A stretch of DNA of 64,000 bases from Pseudoips prasinana (GCA_951640165.1 OX621245.1:24606330-24670329), one strand, 5' to 3'; shown: positions 21,265-32,220, counted from the stretch's first letter. Translations and numbers: made by a program. The notes: generated from the sequence alone by a model not told the origin.

Positions 21265-21945
21265 AAATTGAAAAATAACAATAATTTTGGGGGTCGCCAT
21301 ATATAGAACAGAAACTCAAAAAATAATTTTTGATCGTATCCATATATGTGGGGTGTCTATGGATAGGTCTTCACAATATCATATTGAGGTTCCTAATATC
21401 ATTTTTGTCTTAACTGAATAGTTTGCGCGAGAGACACTTCCAAAGTGGTAAAATGAGCCCCCCCCCCCCCCCCTGTAACTTCTAAAATAAGAGAATGATA
21501 AAACTAAAAAAAATATATGATGTACATTATCATAGAAACTAACAACGAAAATTGGTTTGAACGAGATCTAGCAAGTGGTTTTTTTTAATACGTTATAAAC
21601 CGCAATTTGCTTTCATTTAATCAACTGAAATACTTGCTGCTACGGAACCCTTTATGTGCGAGTCCGACTCGCACTTGGCCGCTTTTTTTTAAAGTGTACA
21701 ATAAAGTGTATACTATTCTATTCTACATATTTTTTTACGTCTAATAAGGTACGGAACTCTCGATTAGCACGGGATTTCACGACTTGCACTTGGCTCTACA
21801 ATCTTGAACATAGAATATTATAAAGACCTATTGAAATACTGGCAAAGGCTTTATCTTTTGTCACCATGAATTACTAAATAACATTTTCATTTTCTCATAA
21901 AATCGTTCTAAAATTATTTTGATTCACAGCTAAGACTGCAGAGCA
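21265..21945 (+). repeat. Duplicated segment, copy 1
   Basis: Nearly identical to 21974-22652. Differences I noticed are in the C run, one T run and one SNP (ATATATGTGG versus ATACATGTGG). Contains TTTGGGGGTCGCCATATATA, a run of 16 C, and the repeat end GGAACCCTTTATGTGCGAGT plus CGACTCGCACTTGGCCGC. Confidence 0.95.
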
Positions 21946-21976
21946 AGGTGCTCTGCAGTCTTAGCTGTGAATCAAA
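21918..21976. repeat. 28-bp inverted repeat at the duplication junction
   Basis: The arms (TTTGATTCACAGCTAAGACT onward) pair exactly around an AGG loop. The right arm plus its inner flank is the reverse complement of 22626-22656, the end of copy 2 with 4 bp of its flank. Confidence 0.93.
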
Positions 21977-22652
21977 TTGAAAAATAACAATAATTTTGGG
22001 GGTCGCCATATATAGAACAGAAACTCAAAAAATAATTTTTGATCGTATCCATACATGTGGGGTGTCTATGGATAGGTCTTCACAATATCATATTGAGGTT
22101 CCTAATATCATTTTTGTCTTAACTGAATAGTTTGCGCGAGAGACACTTCCAAAGTGGTAAAATGAGCCCCCCCCCCCCCTGTAACTTCTAAAATAAGAGA
22201 ATGATAAAACTAAAAAAAATATATGATGTACATTATCATAGAAACTAACAACGAAAATTGGTTTGAACGAGATCTAGCAAGTGGTTTTTTTTTAATACGT
22301 TATAAACCGCAATTTGCTTTCATTTAATCAACTGAAATACTTGCTGCTACGGAACCCTTTATGTGCGAGTCCGACTCGCACTTGGCCGCTTTTTTTTAAA
22401 GTGTACAATAAAGTGTATACTATTCTATTCTACATATTTTTTTACGTCTAATAAGGTACGGAACTCTCGATTAGCACGGGATTTCACGACTTGCACTTGG
22501 CTCTACAATCTTGAACATAGAATATTATAAAGACCTATTGAAATACTGGCAAAGGCTTTATCTTTTGTCACCATGAATTACTAAATAACATTTTCATTTT
22601 CTCATAAAATCGTTCTAAAATTATTTTGATTCACAGCTAAGACTGCAGAGCA
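21974..22652 (+). repeat. Duplicated segment, copy 2
   Basis: Second copy of 21265-21945, with 13 rather than 16 C in the homopolymer. It ends GACTGCAGAGCA and passes into CCTTATCAGT, which is the apparent original flank. Confidence 0.95.
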
Positions 22653-23015
22653 CCTTATCAGTAAATAAATAACTATTGTCTCCTCTAACTTGCCATTTCC
22701 ACAACAATGATTACCGGAGTATAAAACCATTGTTCAGGAGATGAACGCCTAACAAAGTTACGAATTTCCACCAGTCCGGTAAATGAAGCCAGTTGCCAAG
22801 TGTTGACTTTGATTCTCATCAAAATTTGTCCACAAACTTGAGGTAATGTAACCAAAATATTTACTGTATCGTTTCGTAGTCGAGTTTGGAAATTTGATTT
22901 TTTTGCGGTTTATACTTTTGGTATTTAAGGACAGTTCTAAACAATGTTTTAAATTAAAACAAAGCAAGCCTTGCAAGGAAAGTATCATTGAGTTTTTGGT
23001 TAACCTTAATACTTT

Positions 23016-23908
23016 ATACAAGGTGTAACATAAAAAGTGGATGTAATTTTAATTAATGGATTTTAATTATATATCAAATATTATTTATTAAATAGTTGGT
23101 AATTAATTTTAATAAATAATATTACAAATACTATGTATTAAATAATTGGTAATTTAATTTTAATTTTGTTATAAATAAATAAATAGATTAAAATGACATC
23201 CACTATTACATTACGATTACCTACTAGCTTGAACTTAAAATTAAAACAAACAAAATATTGGAAAAATCAAACATTATAATAACATGAGAATTAATAATCA
23301 ATAACAATAAAACTTTATACAAGGTGTAACATAAAAAGTGGATGTAATTTTAATTTATTTATTTATTTATAACAAAATAAAAATTAAATTACCAATTATT
23401 TAATAAATAATATTACAAATATTATAAATTAAAATTACATCCACTTTTTATGTTACACCTTATATAAAGTTTTATTGTTATTGAAAATTAATTCTCACGT
23501 TATTATAATGTTTGATTTTTCCAATATTTTGTTTGTTTTAATTTTAAGTTCTAGCTAGTAGGTAATCGTATCACATCGACAGCCTCGATACAGGCATTGC
23601 CTAGTGAGGCTATGGCTGTAAATCAAATTGTTCAATTACTGGATTTCTAATATATCATATTTTTTTTATAACTCAAAGAGCGCCATCTACCCATGAAACT
23701 GAACTAACCAAACAAAACCAGCTTGTAAAATACAAAAAATATTTTTGTCACTTCCTACAAAATGCGTCAGCTGACTTATATTCTTGTATGGGGAGTTAAA
23801 TCTATTTTTGTGTATTTTGCATATTGATGTGCTTCACGTTGTTCAGTTTCATACGCAAATTAAGCTCCTTAACTGACGTCCAGTATTTATGTTACAACTT
23901 GTATTAAT
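23016..23908. mobile_element. Element with TACAAG-type TIRs and internal foldback
   Basis: The left end TACAAGGTGTAACATAAA and the right end, whose complement reads TACAAGTTGTAACATAAA, form inverted termini. Inside, the block GTGTAACATAAAAAGTGGAT occurs repeatedly in both orientations. No coding frame. Superfamily not assigned. A nested or composite MITE is likely. Confidence 0.55.
23213..23570. repeat. About 358-bp near-perfect palindrome
   Basis: ACGATTACCTACTAGCTTGA at the left mirrors AGCTAGTAGGTAATCGT at the right, and the arms continue through AAAACAAACAAAATATTGG to the centre near 23391. Only scattered mismatches are seen. The centre contains a smaller inverted pair ending GTAACATAAAAAGTGG. 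Confidence 0.85.
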
Positions 23909-23924
23909 AATAACAATAATAATT

Positions 23925-24053
23925 TCCTGGGACATTATTTACACCCGGCCATCTGATCCCCAACCAAGCAGAGCTTGTACTACGGAAACCAGATAACCGA
24001 TATACTCGTAGTGCATATATTACTTTCTTTTGTAACTACATACTTATATAAAT
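23925..24053 (-). mobile_element. SINE family C, 3' part (split)
   Basis: CTGGGACATTATTTACACCC, GGCCATCTGATCCCCAACCA and AGCAGAGCTTGTACTACGG are the family C tail on the minus strand. The head continues at 25936-26035 after an insertion of about 1.9 kb. Confidence 0.8.
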
Positions 24054-24055
24054 AA

Positions 24056-24364
24056 CTAGCTGTGCCCCGCGGTTTTACCAGCGTAAAATTTTATAAATTA
24101 TCACAGCTCCTCCCCGGTAGGTGAAAGCGTCAAAATATGTAGCCTATATGTTGACCCGACCTCTTGGTAATATTCATGCAAAATTTTAAGTAAATAGATG
24201 CAGTTCTTTTTGAGTTTAGCCCGGACATACATACAGACAAACAGACAAAAATACTAAAAACTAAATTTTTGGCTTCGATAACTATTGTAGATCACGTGCC
24301 AAGTATCCTTTATAAAAAAAAAATCAATGTACAGTTTTGACTTTCTTACGATTTTATTATATTA
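24056..24364 (+). repeat. Dispersed repeat D inside the split SINE
   Basis: CTAGCTGTGCCCCGCGGTTT through AGTTTAGCCCGGACATACAT to CTTACGATTTTATTATATTA; full family D order. Confidence 0.78.
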
Positions 24365-24365
24365 C

Positions 24366-25933
24366 TAGCTGGTGCCCGCGACTTTGTCTGCGACAATTTT
24401 GAATGATGACCAATGTAACTACTTTCTTCTAGCTTAATCTAAAAAATATAACTTTAAAACAAATAAGCAATATAAATTGAATAAAACCTAATCTATAAAT
24501 AACCTTACTAAGAAATAAATGAAAGACTACTCTGCTACTGTTACTTACAAAAAGGACTCGATATCATCAAGCAAAAATCAAAGAATATATATCAATTGTC
24601 CTTAAGTATAGTCAGTAAGTTAAATAAAGTAAACTAATAATCAACGATGCATTAATCACAAAGGTAACTCCCATTAGATTAGGTTGCGACATTTTGTGAA
24701 CGAAACCATAGCGCGAACTAAAACGCTGATTACGCCATCTACTAACAAAAATATAAACTTGTAAAGCGGTAAAATTGAGATGTGTGTATATATTTTGGGT
24801 GAGATTTAGGCGATCATCTATTGATTCAGTTTTGGACTACCTTTTATTTCAAGCATTTATTTATTTTAACCGATATGCCAATTAAGTTACGCGATCTGAA
24901 ACGACATTAACGCCATCTAGTTACAAAGTTGTGAACTTGTAGATCAGTAAAATTAAGATGATGTTTTTTGGGTGCGATCATCTCGACACCAACAATTTAT
25001 ACTACGCTAACTCAAATTTTAGATAAATTCGTTTTTTATCCCAATTTGATTAAAATGTCGTTATTTTAATTTGTTATACAATTTACCAAAAAAAAAGAAG
25101 TTACAAATCTTATAAAACGCTAAATCTTTACTTAGACGACAACGACCACGACATTTTAAGCTACTTGGCATAAGGAACTAATTTTTTTAAATTTGAGTTT
25201 GCTTAAATTGTTGGTGGCGATCTATTGAATCAGTTTTGGATTACGTTTTTTTAACAACAAATTATTCCCTGGATTGCTTTATTTTTAACTGAAAGACCAA
25301 ATACCAATTTTCATGGGTTTAACTTCAAAAATGTCGCATTTTTCATACAAACTTACAAACCCTATCTTACGCCCTAAGGGGTGGAATTCCCAAAAATCCT
25401 GAAATATATATTTTTAATATTTAACTGAAATGCTTAATACCAATTTTCATGCGTTTAACTTAAAAATTGTCACATTTTTCATACAAACTTACACCCCCTA
25501 TTTTACGCATTTGGGGCTGGAATTTCCAAAAATGCTGAAATATATATTTTTTAATTTTAACTAAAAGGCCAAATACCAATTATCATGCGTTTAACTTAAA
25601 AATTGTCACATTTTCCATACAAACTTACATCCCTTATTTTTCGCCCTTGGGGGTGGAATTTCCAAAAACCCTGAAATACGTAATTTTTTATTTTTAACTG
25701 GAAGGCCAAATACCATTTTTTATGCCTTAAACTTCAAAAACGGCAAAGTTTCATACTAACTTAGCGCCCCTGTTTTACCCCCTTAGGGGTTGAATTTCGA
25801 AAAATCCTTCCTTATTCCTTGTCTACATTATAAAGCAAACATTTGTGCAAAATTTCAGCTTTCTAGGTCAAAGGGTTTGGACTGGGCGTTGATGAGTCAG
25901 TCAGTCAGTCAGGACTTGTCTTTTTATTTATAT
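24366..25933 (+). repeat. Large dispersed repeat J with internal tandem units
   Basis: Starts ACTAGCTGGTGCCCGCGACT and ends GATGAGTCAGTCAGTCAGTC then a TTTATATAGA tail. It contains a minisatellite at about 25290-25830. There is no sustained coding frame. The start and end resemble abundant lepidopteran non-autonomous repeats; the class is not assigned. With repeat D it interrupts the family C SINE. Confidence 0.65.
25290..25830. repeat. Minisatellite, four units of about 136 bp
   Basis: The phrase AATACCAATTTTCATG recurs near 25301, 25437, 25573 and 25710, spaced 136, 136 and 137 bp. Each unit also has CATACAAACTTAC, a GGGGTGGAATT-like phrase and CCAAAAATCCTGAAATA. Confidence 0.88.
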
Positions 25934-25935
25934 AG

Positions 25936-26035
25936 ATGTATAGATTACACCCAGGCTTATGACAAACAGACATGTTCATGCACACAAATACTGCGACCAC
26001 GCTGTGAAAAGCAAGCATTTACCGACCAGCCCATC
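25936..26035 (-). mobile_element. SINE family C, 5' part (split)
   Basis: ATTACACCCAGGCTTATGAC, AAACAGACATGTTCATGCAC and TTTACCGACCAGCCC match the body and head of family C (compare 62860-62975). The B box is degraded. Confidence 0.7.
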
Positions 26036-26039
26036 AAAA

Positions 26040-27300
26040 TAATATATTCAGGATTTTATAAGTACTTAACTCATTTCATTAGCTTAACCGTCATGGTGGT
26101 GGTTATACATTCAAATATGAAGTTTCGACATTGGCAGTTACTAGTTTCGTGAGTAATTCTACCCCTGTAAGACACATTAACAATTACTTCATACAAGTAG
26201 CTTTCCCAAGGCTACTTAGGAAACATAGCGGTGGGCTTAACACACTACTAGATTTATGAGTTATGGTCAAAGTTGAGTTAAACTTATAACTCAACACCCG
26301 CACTAAATATTTCAGGCCATTTTACATAAACAAACCACTAATGTCTACCAATGTTCTTACTAACATCTTTAGTATCTCGGCGCTACCAAACTTGGGGTAT
26401 TTATTCAGCCGAACTTTAGTTCAGGAAACTTTTAAAGTACTTCACTGTTCAGTTCGTGTAACAAAGGTAGTTGGACCAACTTGAGTCTGACAAATGGGCA
26501 TCGAGCGAAATTAAATGGCGGAGAAATGTAGGAAGCTTTGCCCCTCTTGTTATGCTAATTTTTGGCCTCAGGAGATGACAAATTTTGATGCATCTTATGA
26601 AAATGTTGGGCCAATATTTACTGTAGTTTTTTCAAAATAAAACAGCCTATTTATATGTATTCTATGGCTGCCCTTAGGGAGTGCTTCGGTAGTTCACTCG
26701 AGATGGATATTTATTCTTTCTTTGGTTGTTAAAGCTCTTTGTGCTGATGCAAAACACGTGTACCTACCTACGCAGACTGTCAGCCTGTAATTGTATTTTA
26801 TGTAACGTCTTAGCTACTGATTATATAAAACGTCATTGACATCTGTATTTGAAGAGAATTTTAAGTAGATAGGAATATTAGCACAAATTTTAGGTACCCG
26901 CAAAGAAATGTCTTCTTTTTACGTAATATTTAGTTAACATAAGCGGCATGTCACAATCCATTCAGTAATAATAGGGTTGGAATAAGCATTTTAATCGTTT
27001 ATCAGTTCTTAATATGCGCTATAATGTTAATATGCTTGACAATAACTTTGTATGCAACAAAATAACTTAAGAATCTAAATAAACTTATGCATATACTTAA
27101 CCAACTACATTAAAAAGAAAAACTAATGCTTTAAAACAGTAAATGATATACATAGATAAATGATAACTAACTTCAGATGGCGTCGTAGTATTCCTCCCAA
27201 TCGAGGCCATGAGAAAACGTGCCCAGAAGACTGGGTGCATTTGTATAGATTATTATATGGAAAATGAAATAGTTTGGAATAAACTGAAATAGTATGAATT
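26040..27300. other. Long spacer, no supported feature
   Basis: About 1.2 kb of AT-rich sequence in which I see no gene, TIR element or familiar repeat. Confidence 0.4.
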
Positions 27301-27305
27301 TATGC

Positions 27306-27660
27306 GCATTGGATCCGGTGGTAGCATAAAAGCGCGACCGTCGTTATTAACACAAGGTCCGTCATAATAATAATACCTTAATATAGACAGAACCATTGAC
27401 AATATGTAGTAAAAATATTAGACTTAAACTAGATAATTAAACATAATCTCTTGACAATAACTTGATACGAGCTATTGCTATAATAAAATAAATTTTAGAA
27501 ATGTTTTCATACAATGTGTACCTAAATATCTATGTTACTAGAAATAATGATGTATACTACTATATTACTACAAACATGTTCTGACTATTTACAAGCGCTT
27601 TTTTAAAGTCTTACGTGAATAAAAAATATTGATTTTATGAAAATATAAAATATAAAAAAG
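27306..27660 (+). repeat. LINE F 3' UTR fragment (plus orientation)
   Basis: GCGCATTGGATCCGGTGGTA, GCGACCGTCGTTATTAACAC, ATTTACAAGCGC and an end GTGAATAAAAAA. It is the reverse complement, with minor changes, of 29295-29645, where the same sequence follows an RT C-terminus. It is therefore the 3' UTR of that LINE. Confidence 0.8.
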
Positions 27661-27664
27661 TTAT

Positions 27665-27765
27665 TATCAGCCCGTGACCACGATCAATGCAACCTGTTCG
27701 AAACGTCGGGATTATAACAAAACAAGGTACCTTATTATAATCCCGAGCGCGTTTAAAATTGTAAA
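27665..27765 (-). repeat. Short retroelement-like fragment
   Basis: GCCCGTGACCACGATCAATG and GTTCGAAACGTCGGGAT are the complement of 12380-12440. Parent element unknown. Confidence 0.5.
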
Positions 27766-27769
27766 TATA

Positions 27770-28560
27770 AAAATTACATACATAAATGCGCGTTCCACAA
27801 AAATATATACGTTACGTTATACGTTTTAAAAATATATACTACTTAAACTGGACAGCAAAACCAAGATGTTTGAGAAATATTTTTGTCGATTTAAAAATTC
27901 TTTCACGTTAGTCCGTTTAAAAACTCAGAACCATATTGTATTTGAATAAAACATATAATATGTATACAACATGTAACGTAATTAACGCACACCCTCAAAC
28001 ACTTGTTGTAATCATAATACATACACTGAATTTTTTTATTTAACATGTATATGCAATGATATTTACTGAATTAGTTTCTTAGAATAGGGTTTATTTTTCT
28101 TTATTTGGTATTGAATGATTGAATTTGTATGAATACAAATAAAACTGCGATTTTAAAAGTCTTATTACTTGACTTACGGTCCATTTCAATTTGTTTTGAC
28201 TGTACAGGGTTAATATGACAATAATTTCCGTAGTTTTAATTATTTTGGAATAAAAAATTACCTAAATAAAAAATGATATAAATCGATTCAGTAAACGATT
28301 CTGAACAAACTATTTTCAGGATGTGCGTTAATTCAGTTACATGTTGTATAAGTCTAGCCCTGTATAAGAATATAAAATTTTAGATTTTGCTTGTCCGATT
28401 CCCATACATTATTTGATAGCTGATTGCACAGACGATTATAAGAATAAAAAAAAACCATCCATTGGTTTATTTTAAATTAATTAAATTCGTTAGAGCCAGT
28501 CCCATGGAATCACGAAAATTTATTTGGAACCCGTAATTAGAAAGAAGATGAAATATGAAG
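27770..28560. other. Spacer, nothing recognised
   Basis: Very AT-rich, no supported element. Confidence 0.4.
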
Positions 28561-28564
28561 CGCC

Positions 28565-28790
28565 ATTTTAGGCGCTCAATAAAACTTTTCCATCGGCATC
28601 AAATAAATGTCCTGTCTTTGATTCGTAAACATGGCGAAGAAACTCTCGCAATACATCAACTGTAACGGGAACATCTGATCAAAGTGCTTCAAACCCTTAA
28701 AATGTTGGCAATTTGTTTCTTTCGCTCCATTTCATCTAGAATATTACACGCTATACCTTCTTCTCTTCAACATTACTTAGTTTGATTTCG
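28565..28790 (-). pseudogene. Decayed coding-like fragment, unrecognised
   Basis: One minus-strand frame reads GIACNILDEMERKKQIANIL, and after a shift a second reads DVPVTVDVLREFLRHVYESK, ending DADGKVLLSA and a stop. The residue composition looks like real protein with amphipathic helices, not random AT-rich translation. At least one frameshift and one stop separate the parts. I cannot name a family. It could be a processed pseudogene or part of an unlisted transposon. Confidence 0.35.
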
Positions 28791-28872
28791 TAATGAACTC
28801 GTTTTCTGCACATAGATTCATAATTGTGAAAATATTCAAGCTCGTAGCATAATTGCAATAGGGCATTCTGAC

Positions 28873-29065
28873 TCCACGTGTGGCGCAGCGGCTAAGACAC
28901 TCGCCTCGCCGCTTCATGTCGCGGGTTCGAGTCCCGAGCCGGACAACTATTTGTGTGACCCATAAATAGTTGTTCTGAGTCTGGATGTAATTTGTGTCCG
29001 TCTATTATATGTTTGTTAAGTACCCCGCGACACAGGGATTAATTTCCCTAATGCGGTCATTATCT
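28873..29065 (+). mobile_element. tRNA-derived SINE, family B, well preserved
   Basis: A box CGTGTGGCGCAGCGGCTAAG, B box CGGGTTCGAGTCCCG, body CAACTATTTGTGTGACCCAT and tail GTACCCCGCGACACAGGGAT. It is the clearest copy of the family. Confidence 0.9.
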
Positions 29066-29294
29066 TAAAAAAAATCCAAATGAAGTTCCTATATGCTTTA
29101 ACGTTAAGTTAATCAGGTGATAATGTAGCATGATATTGACCCTGACTGATAATGTATTTTCAAATTTGATGGTTACAGAATAGTTTATCAGTACTGGTTT
29201 GAGTGTATGCGTGAGGGTGTGTGCGTGGGTGTGTAGTGTTAGAAAATTTACAGTAGGTAATAATTGTTCTGTTTAAAATAAAATAAAATAAATA

Positions 29295-30262
29295 AAATAA
29301 AAAAGGTTTTTATTCACGTAGACTTTAAAAAAGCGCTTGTAAATAGTCAGAACATGTTTGTAGTAATATAGTTGTATACATTAGATATTATTTCTAGTAA
29401 CATAGATATTTAGGTACATCTTGTATGAAAACATTTATAAAATTTATTTTATTACAGAAATGATATTTAGCTAGCTCCTATCAAGTTATTGTCAAGAGAT
29501 TATGTTTAATTATCTAGTTTAAGTCTAATATTTTTACTACATATTGTCAATGGTTCTGTCTATATTAAAGGTATTATTATTATGACGGACCTTGTGTTAA
29601 TAACGACGGTCGCGCTTTAATGCTACCACCGGATCCAATGCGCCCCAACTGAGAAGACCCAGCGAAACAAACTCAGTGGGTTCATCTACTACCGGCTTCA
29701 ACACGACCCAGTTGAGACGGTCCGGCGAAACATACTCAAGCGGGCATGAACACGGGATTTGGTCCAATTAGAGTAATTATTTAGTAGGCAAATACAATAT
29801 ATGCTCGATCGGTTGTCTGAATGCTTATTATTTTAGATTATATTTAGGTATACAAAAGAAAAACTTCGAAACAATAACATTATTAATTTTGAGACAGAGT
29901 CAATAATTTTAAATTAAGTATATGATAGCAATCATTTACAGATAGTTCACGTAACACAGCAGATCAGTCATGTCTATATGGCTACAAGATCTCCAGCGAG
30001 CAATGTGCAGGTAGCAAGTGAGAGCCAGACGTCTTTGTCATCGATGTACTCTTTAGTGGTGTAATAACCCCTAGCCATAAGTACACGTTTAATATGTGTT
30101 TTAAAACTTGTGTCAGGCAGATCAGTAATTTGAGTAGGAAGCTTGTTATAAAACCTAATACAATTTCCTAAAAATGATTTATTCGTTTTGCTTACTCTAA
30201 AGCCTGGCATGGCTAGTTTGTTTTTATTCCTAGTATTTATATTATGCAGTTCACTTTTCTTG
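29295..30262 (-). pseudogene. LINE F: RT C-terminal end and 3' UTR
   Basis: The frame from about 30262 to 29974 reads HNINTRNKNKLAMPGFRVSK, then FLGNCIRFYNKLPTQI and RVLMARGYYTTKEYIDD. This is the terminal domain of CR1/Jockey-group reverse transcriptases. The 3' UTR follows (CTCAGTGGGTTCATCTACTA; GGATCCGGTGGTAGCATTAA on the complement) and ends in an A-rich tail (plus-strand ATAAAAAAGGTTTTTATTC). The palm and endonuclease are missing, so it is a 5'-truncated copy. Confidence 0.85.
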
Positions 30263-30264
30263 TT

Positions 30265-30780
30265 AGTTATTTGTTAACAGCAATTTTGTGAAGGCTTTCT
30301 TTGCATACATGTAAAGAGAGAGAGTAAATGTTGAGTTTCTAGTTTAGTTTTGTTATAAAGATAGATATAGATATCCTTTATATTAACCGGTTTTAAACTA
30401 GGAAACACAAATTTCTTTGCCCCCAATAGGAATTTTATGGCGTGGGACATATTTTCGAGTCATTATTCTGATTTTATTTGTAAGCTAAAAGCGGAAACAT
30501 TGTTGAAAGAAAACAAAAGAGATTTTAATATTAATTTTACGTCAATTATTATGAACGTAAACAATTTTAAGATTGAATTCTTTATCGAATGGAATGCAAA
30601 AAGAAAATATAATACGGTTTAGCACGTCGATGAACAATGGGTAAATTTAATTAAGGAAAGTGTTAACGCTTTCAAACTTTTATTTTTTATTTTTCTTACT
30701 CATTAGAATGTGAATTAAAATACGGTCTTTAGATTAAATATAAAATATCCTTTTAAACCTTTAAAATACACGGTGTTTTT
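30265..30780. other. Spacer, nothing recognised
   Basis: AT-rich; a 61-codon frame at 30437-30622 has no family features. Confidence 0.4.
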
Positions 30781-30801
30781 AGGGTTCCGTAGCCAAATGG
30801 C

Positions 30802-31239
30802 AAAAAAAATGATTTAATAAATAAAAAACCCAACTGCGTAAATAATGAACCAAACTACGTACATAGACAAAGAACTGAAAAGAAAAAAACAAGCACATAG
30901 ATGGCCGGTGGTCTAAAGTTATATAATGTACTATTGAATGAATACTATTGAAGAAAATAAAATATATTTTAATAATGGAACATGACAACTGGACAGTCGG
31001 CATCCATTGACAAATTAGATTGGCTCGACTTTTGGATCCCGACTGTTCAGTTGTTTTGCCCATTATTGAAATATATTTTATTTTCTTCAATACATAGTAT
31101 TCATTCAATAGTACATTATATAACTTTAGACCACCGGCCATCTATGTGCTTGTTTTTTTCTTTTCAGTTCTTTGTCTATGTACGTAGTTTGGTTCATTAT
31201 TTACGCAGTTGGGTTTTTTATTTATTAAATAATTTTTTT
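30802..31239. repeat. About 438-bp hairpin-forming inverted repeat
   Basis: The left arm AACCCAACTGCGTAAATAAT onward and the right arm ATTATTTACGCAGTTGGGTT mirror each other for about 200 bp. The pairing continues into the middle (ACAACTGGACAGTCGG against CCGACTGTTCAGTTGT), leaving a loop of about 25-30 nt near 31020. Mirrored reading frames on both strands are a by-product. It sits beside a truncated GGTTCCG repeat at 30780. It could be a foldback element or a recent inverted duplication. Confidence 0.88.
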
Positions 31240-31554
31240 ATTTGATACTTTTTAGTTATGAGTTCCTAGCTAGTTTCAAAAATAAGTTAACCACATTATA
31301 TATTATTATTTTTGTTCTTATTATTTATGTTTTTTTTAATATTCTTGTCATTCATTATCTAGATTTAGTTATTAAATATTATTCATTCATTTATTTATTT
31401 CACTTAAAATAGAGTTCAGTACTGGTCTTACTATTAGTATAGTCTCATCAATTTTACTCATAAACGGTATGCGAAATGTTTGATTATTATATGTCTAATT
31501 TTACACAAATAATATATTTAATTAAATAAATCACAGTTTTTTTTTAAAAAACAA
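31240..31554. other. Spacer, nothing recognised
   Basis: AT-rich, no supported element. Confidence 0.4.
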
Positions 31555-31742
31555 CCGTTGCACTAGGGAATCTTATACCTGTGTCGCAGGATACTTTACA
31601 ACATATAATAGACGGACACAAATTAAATCCAGACTCAGAACAACTATTTATGGGTCACACAAGTAGTTGTCCGGCGCGGGACTCGAACCCGCGACATGAA
31701 GCGGCGACGCGACTGCCTTAGCCGTCGCGCCACGCGTGCAGT
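31555..31742 (-). mobile_element. tRNA-derived SINE, family B
   Basis: GTTGTCCGGCGCGGGACTCG then AACCCGCGACATGAAGCGG is the complement of the B-box head. The start (CCGTTGCACTAGGGAATC) is the tail. All blocks of the 28.9 kb copy are present. Confidence 0.88.
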
Positions 31743-31744
31743 CA

Positions 31745-31874
31745 AAAATTTGATTTGATTGAATAGAATAGAATGATTTTTCTAGGAGCCACTGTCTGAG
31801 TTGGTTTTTGAACTCTGCCGCTGAAAAATGTCTAATATTTTGCGGCAAAGCATTAAACACTTTCACACATTTAT
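31745..31874 (-). pseudogene. LINE RT C-terminus cut by the transposon at 31875
   Basis: The minus strand reads KCVKVFNALPQNIRHFSAAE, FKNQLRQWLLEKSFYSI, then a GAATA-repeat tail (plus strand TTGAATAGAATAGAAT). This is the final segment of a CR1/Jockey-group RT. The coding sequence stops exactly where the inverted repeat of the next element begins, so that element inserted in the LINE. Confidence 0.75.
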
Positions 31875-32048
31875 GACAAAGACCTCAATTTTAGGTTTTT
31901 CGCTAATATCTTTAAAAAGGTGCGTTTTAGCAAAAAATAATTTAAGATAAAGTGAAAGCTTACAAAATTTACTATAACTTTGATCTCATATACTTTTTCA
32001 TATTTCCATTCGTTTATGATCTAAGCGCTCTAGAAATATAGAAAATTT
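31875..32048 (+). repeat. Left terminal inverted repeat of the transposon
   Basis: GACAAAGACCTCAATTTTAG, then CGCTAATAT, GCGTTTTAGCAAAAAAT and TATAACTTTGAT, ending in worn similarity near GCTCTAGAAA. Reverse-complement match to 35945-36117 with scattered substitutions. Confidence 0.88.
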
Positions 32049-32061
32049 AAGTTATTCAGCG

Positions 32062-32220
32062 GAACTCTTACAGATGCCTTGAGAAGTTTGAGACCTGATA
32101 TGCTTCTGGAGGGAGGTGTGCTGGATGGAATCTGTCATGGCTCACGTACAATGGTCCACATCGGGACCAAGTGTGGAAACCATACCCACTAGCATATTAG
32201 TGGGAACAAGATGATGATGA
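32062..32220 (+). mobile_element. Short LINE 3' end with (GATGAT) tail and target duplication
   Basis: The insert ends GGAACAAGATGATGATGA and is flanked by GTTATTCAGCG on both sides (32051-32061 and 32221-32231), an 11-bp duplication. The body (CTGATATGCTTCTGGAGGGA, CACATCGGGACCAAGTGTGG) differs from the RTE copies, so it is a different family with a similar tail. Confidence 0.82.

Noticed and set aside
25290..25830. CRISPR array
   Set aside because: Units are 136 bp, contiguous and similar throughout, with no short repeat plus unique spacer layout; the DNA is eukaryotic.
30779..31245. Two reading frames of similar protein on opposite strands
   Set aside because: They are mirror images produced by the hairpin arms, and their composition is that of translated AT-rich DNA.
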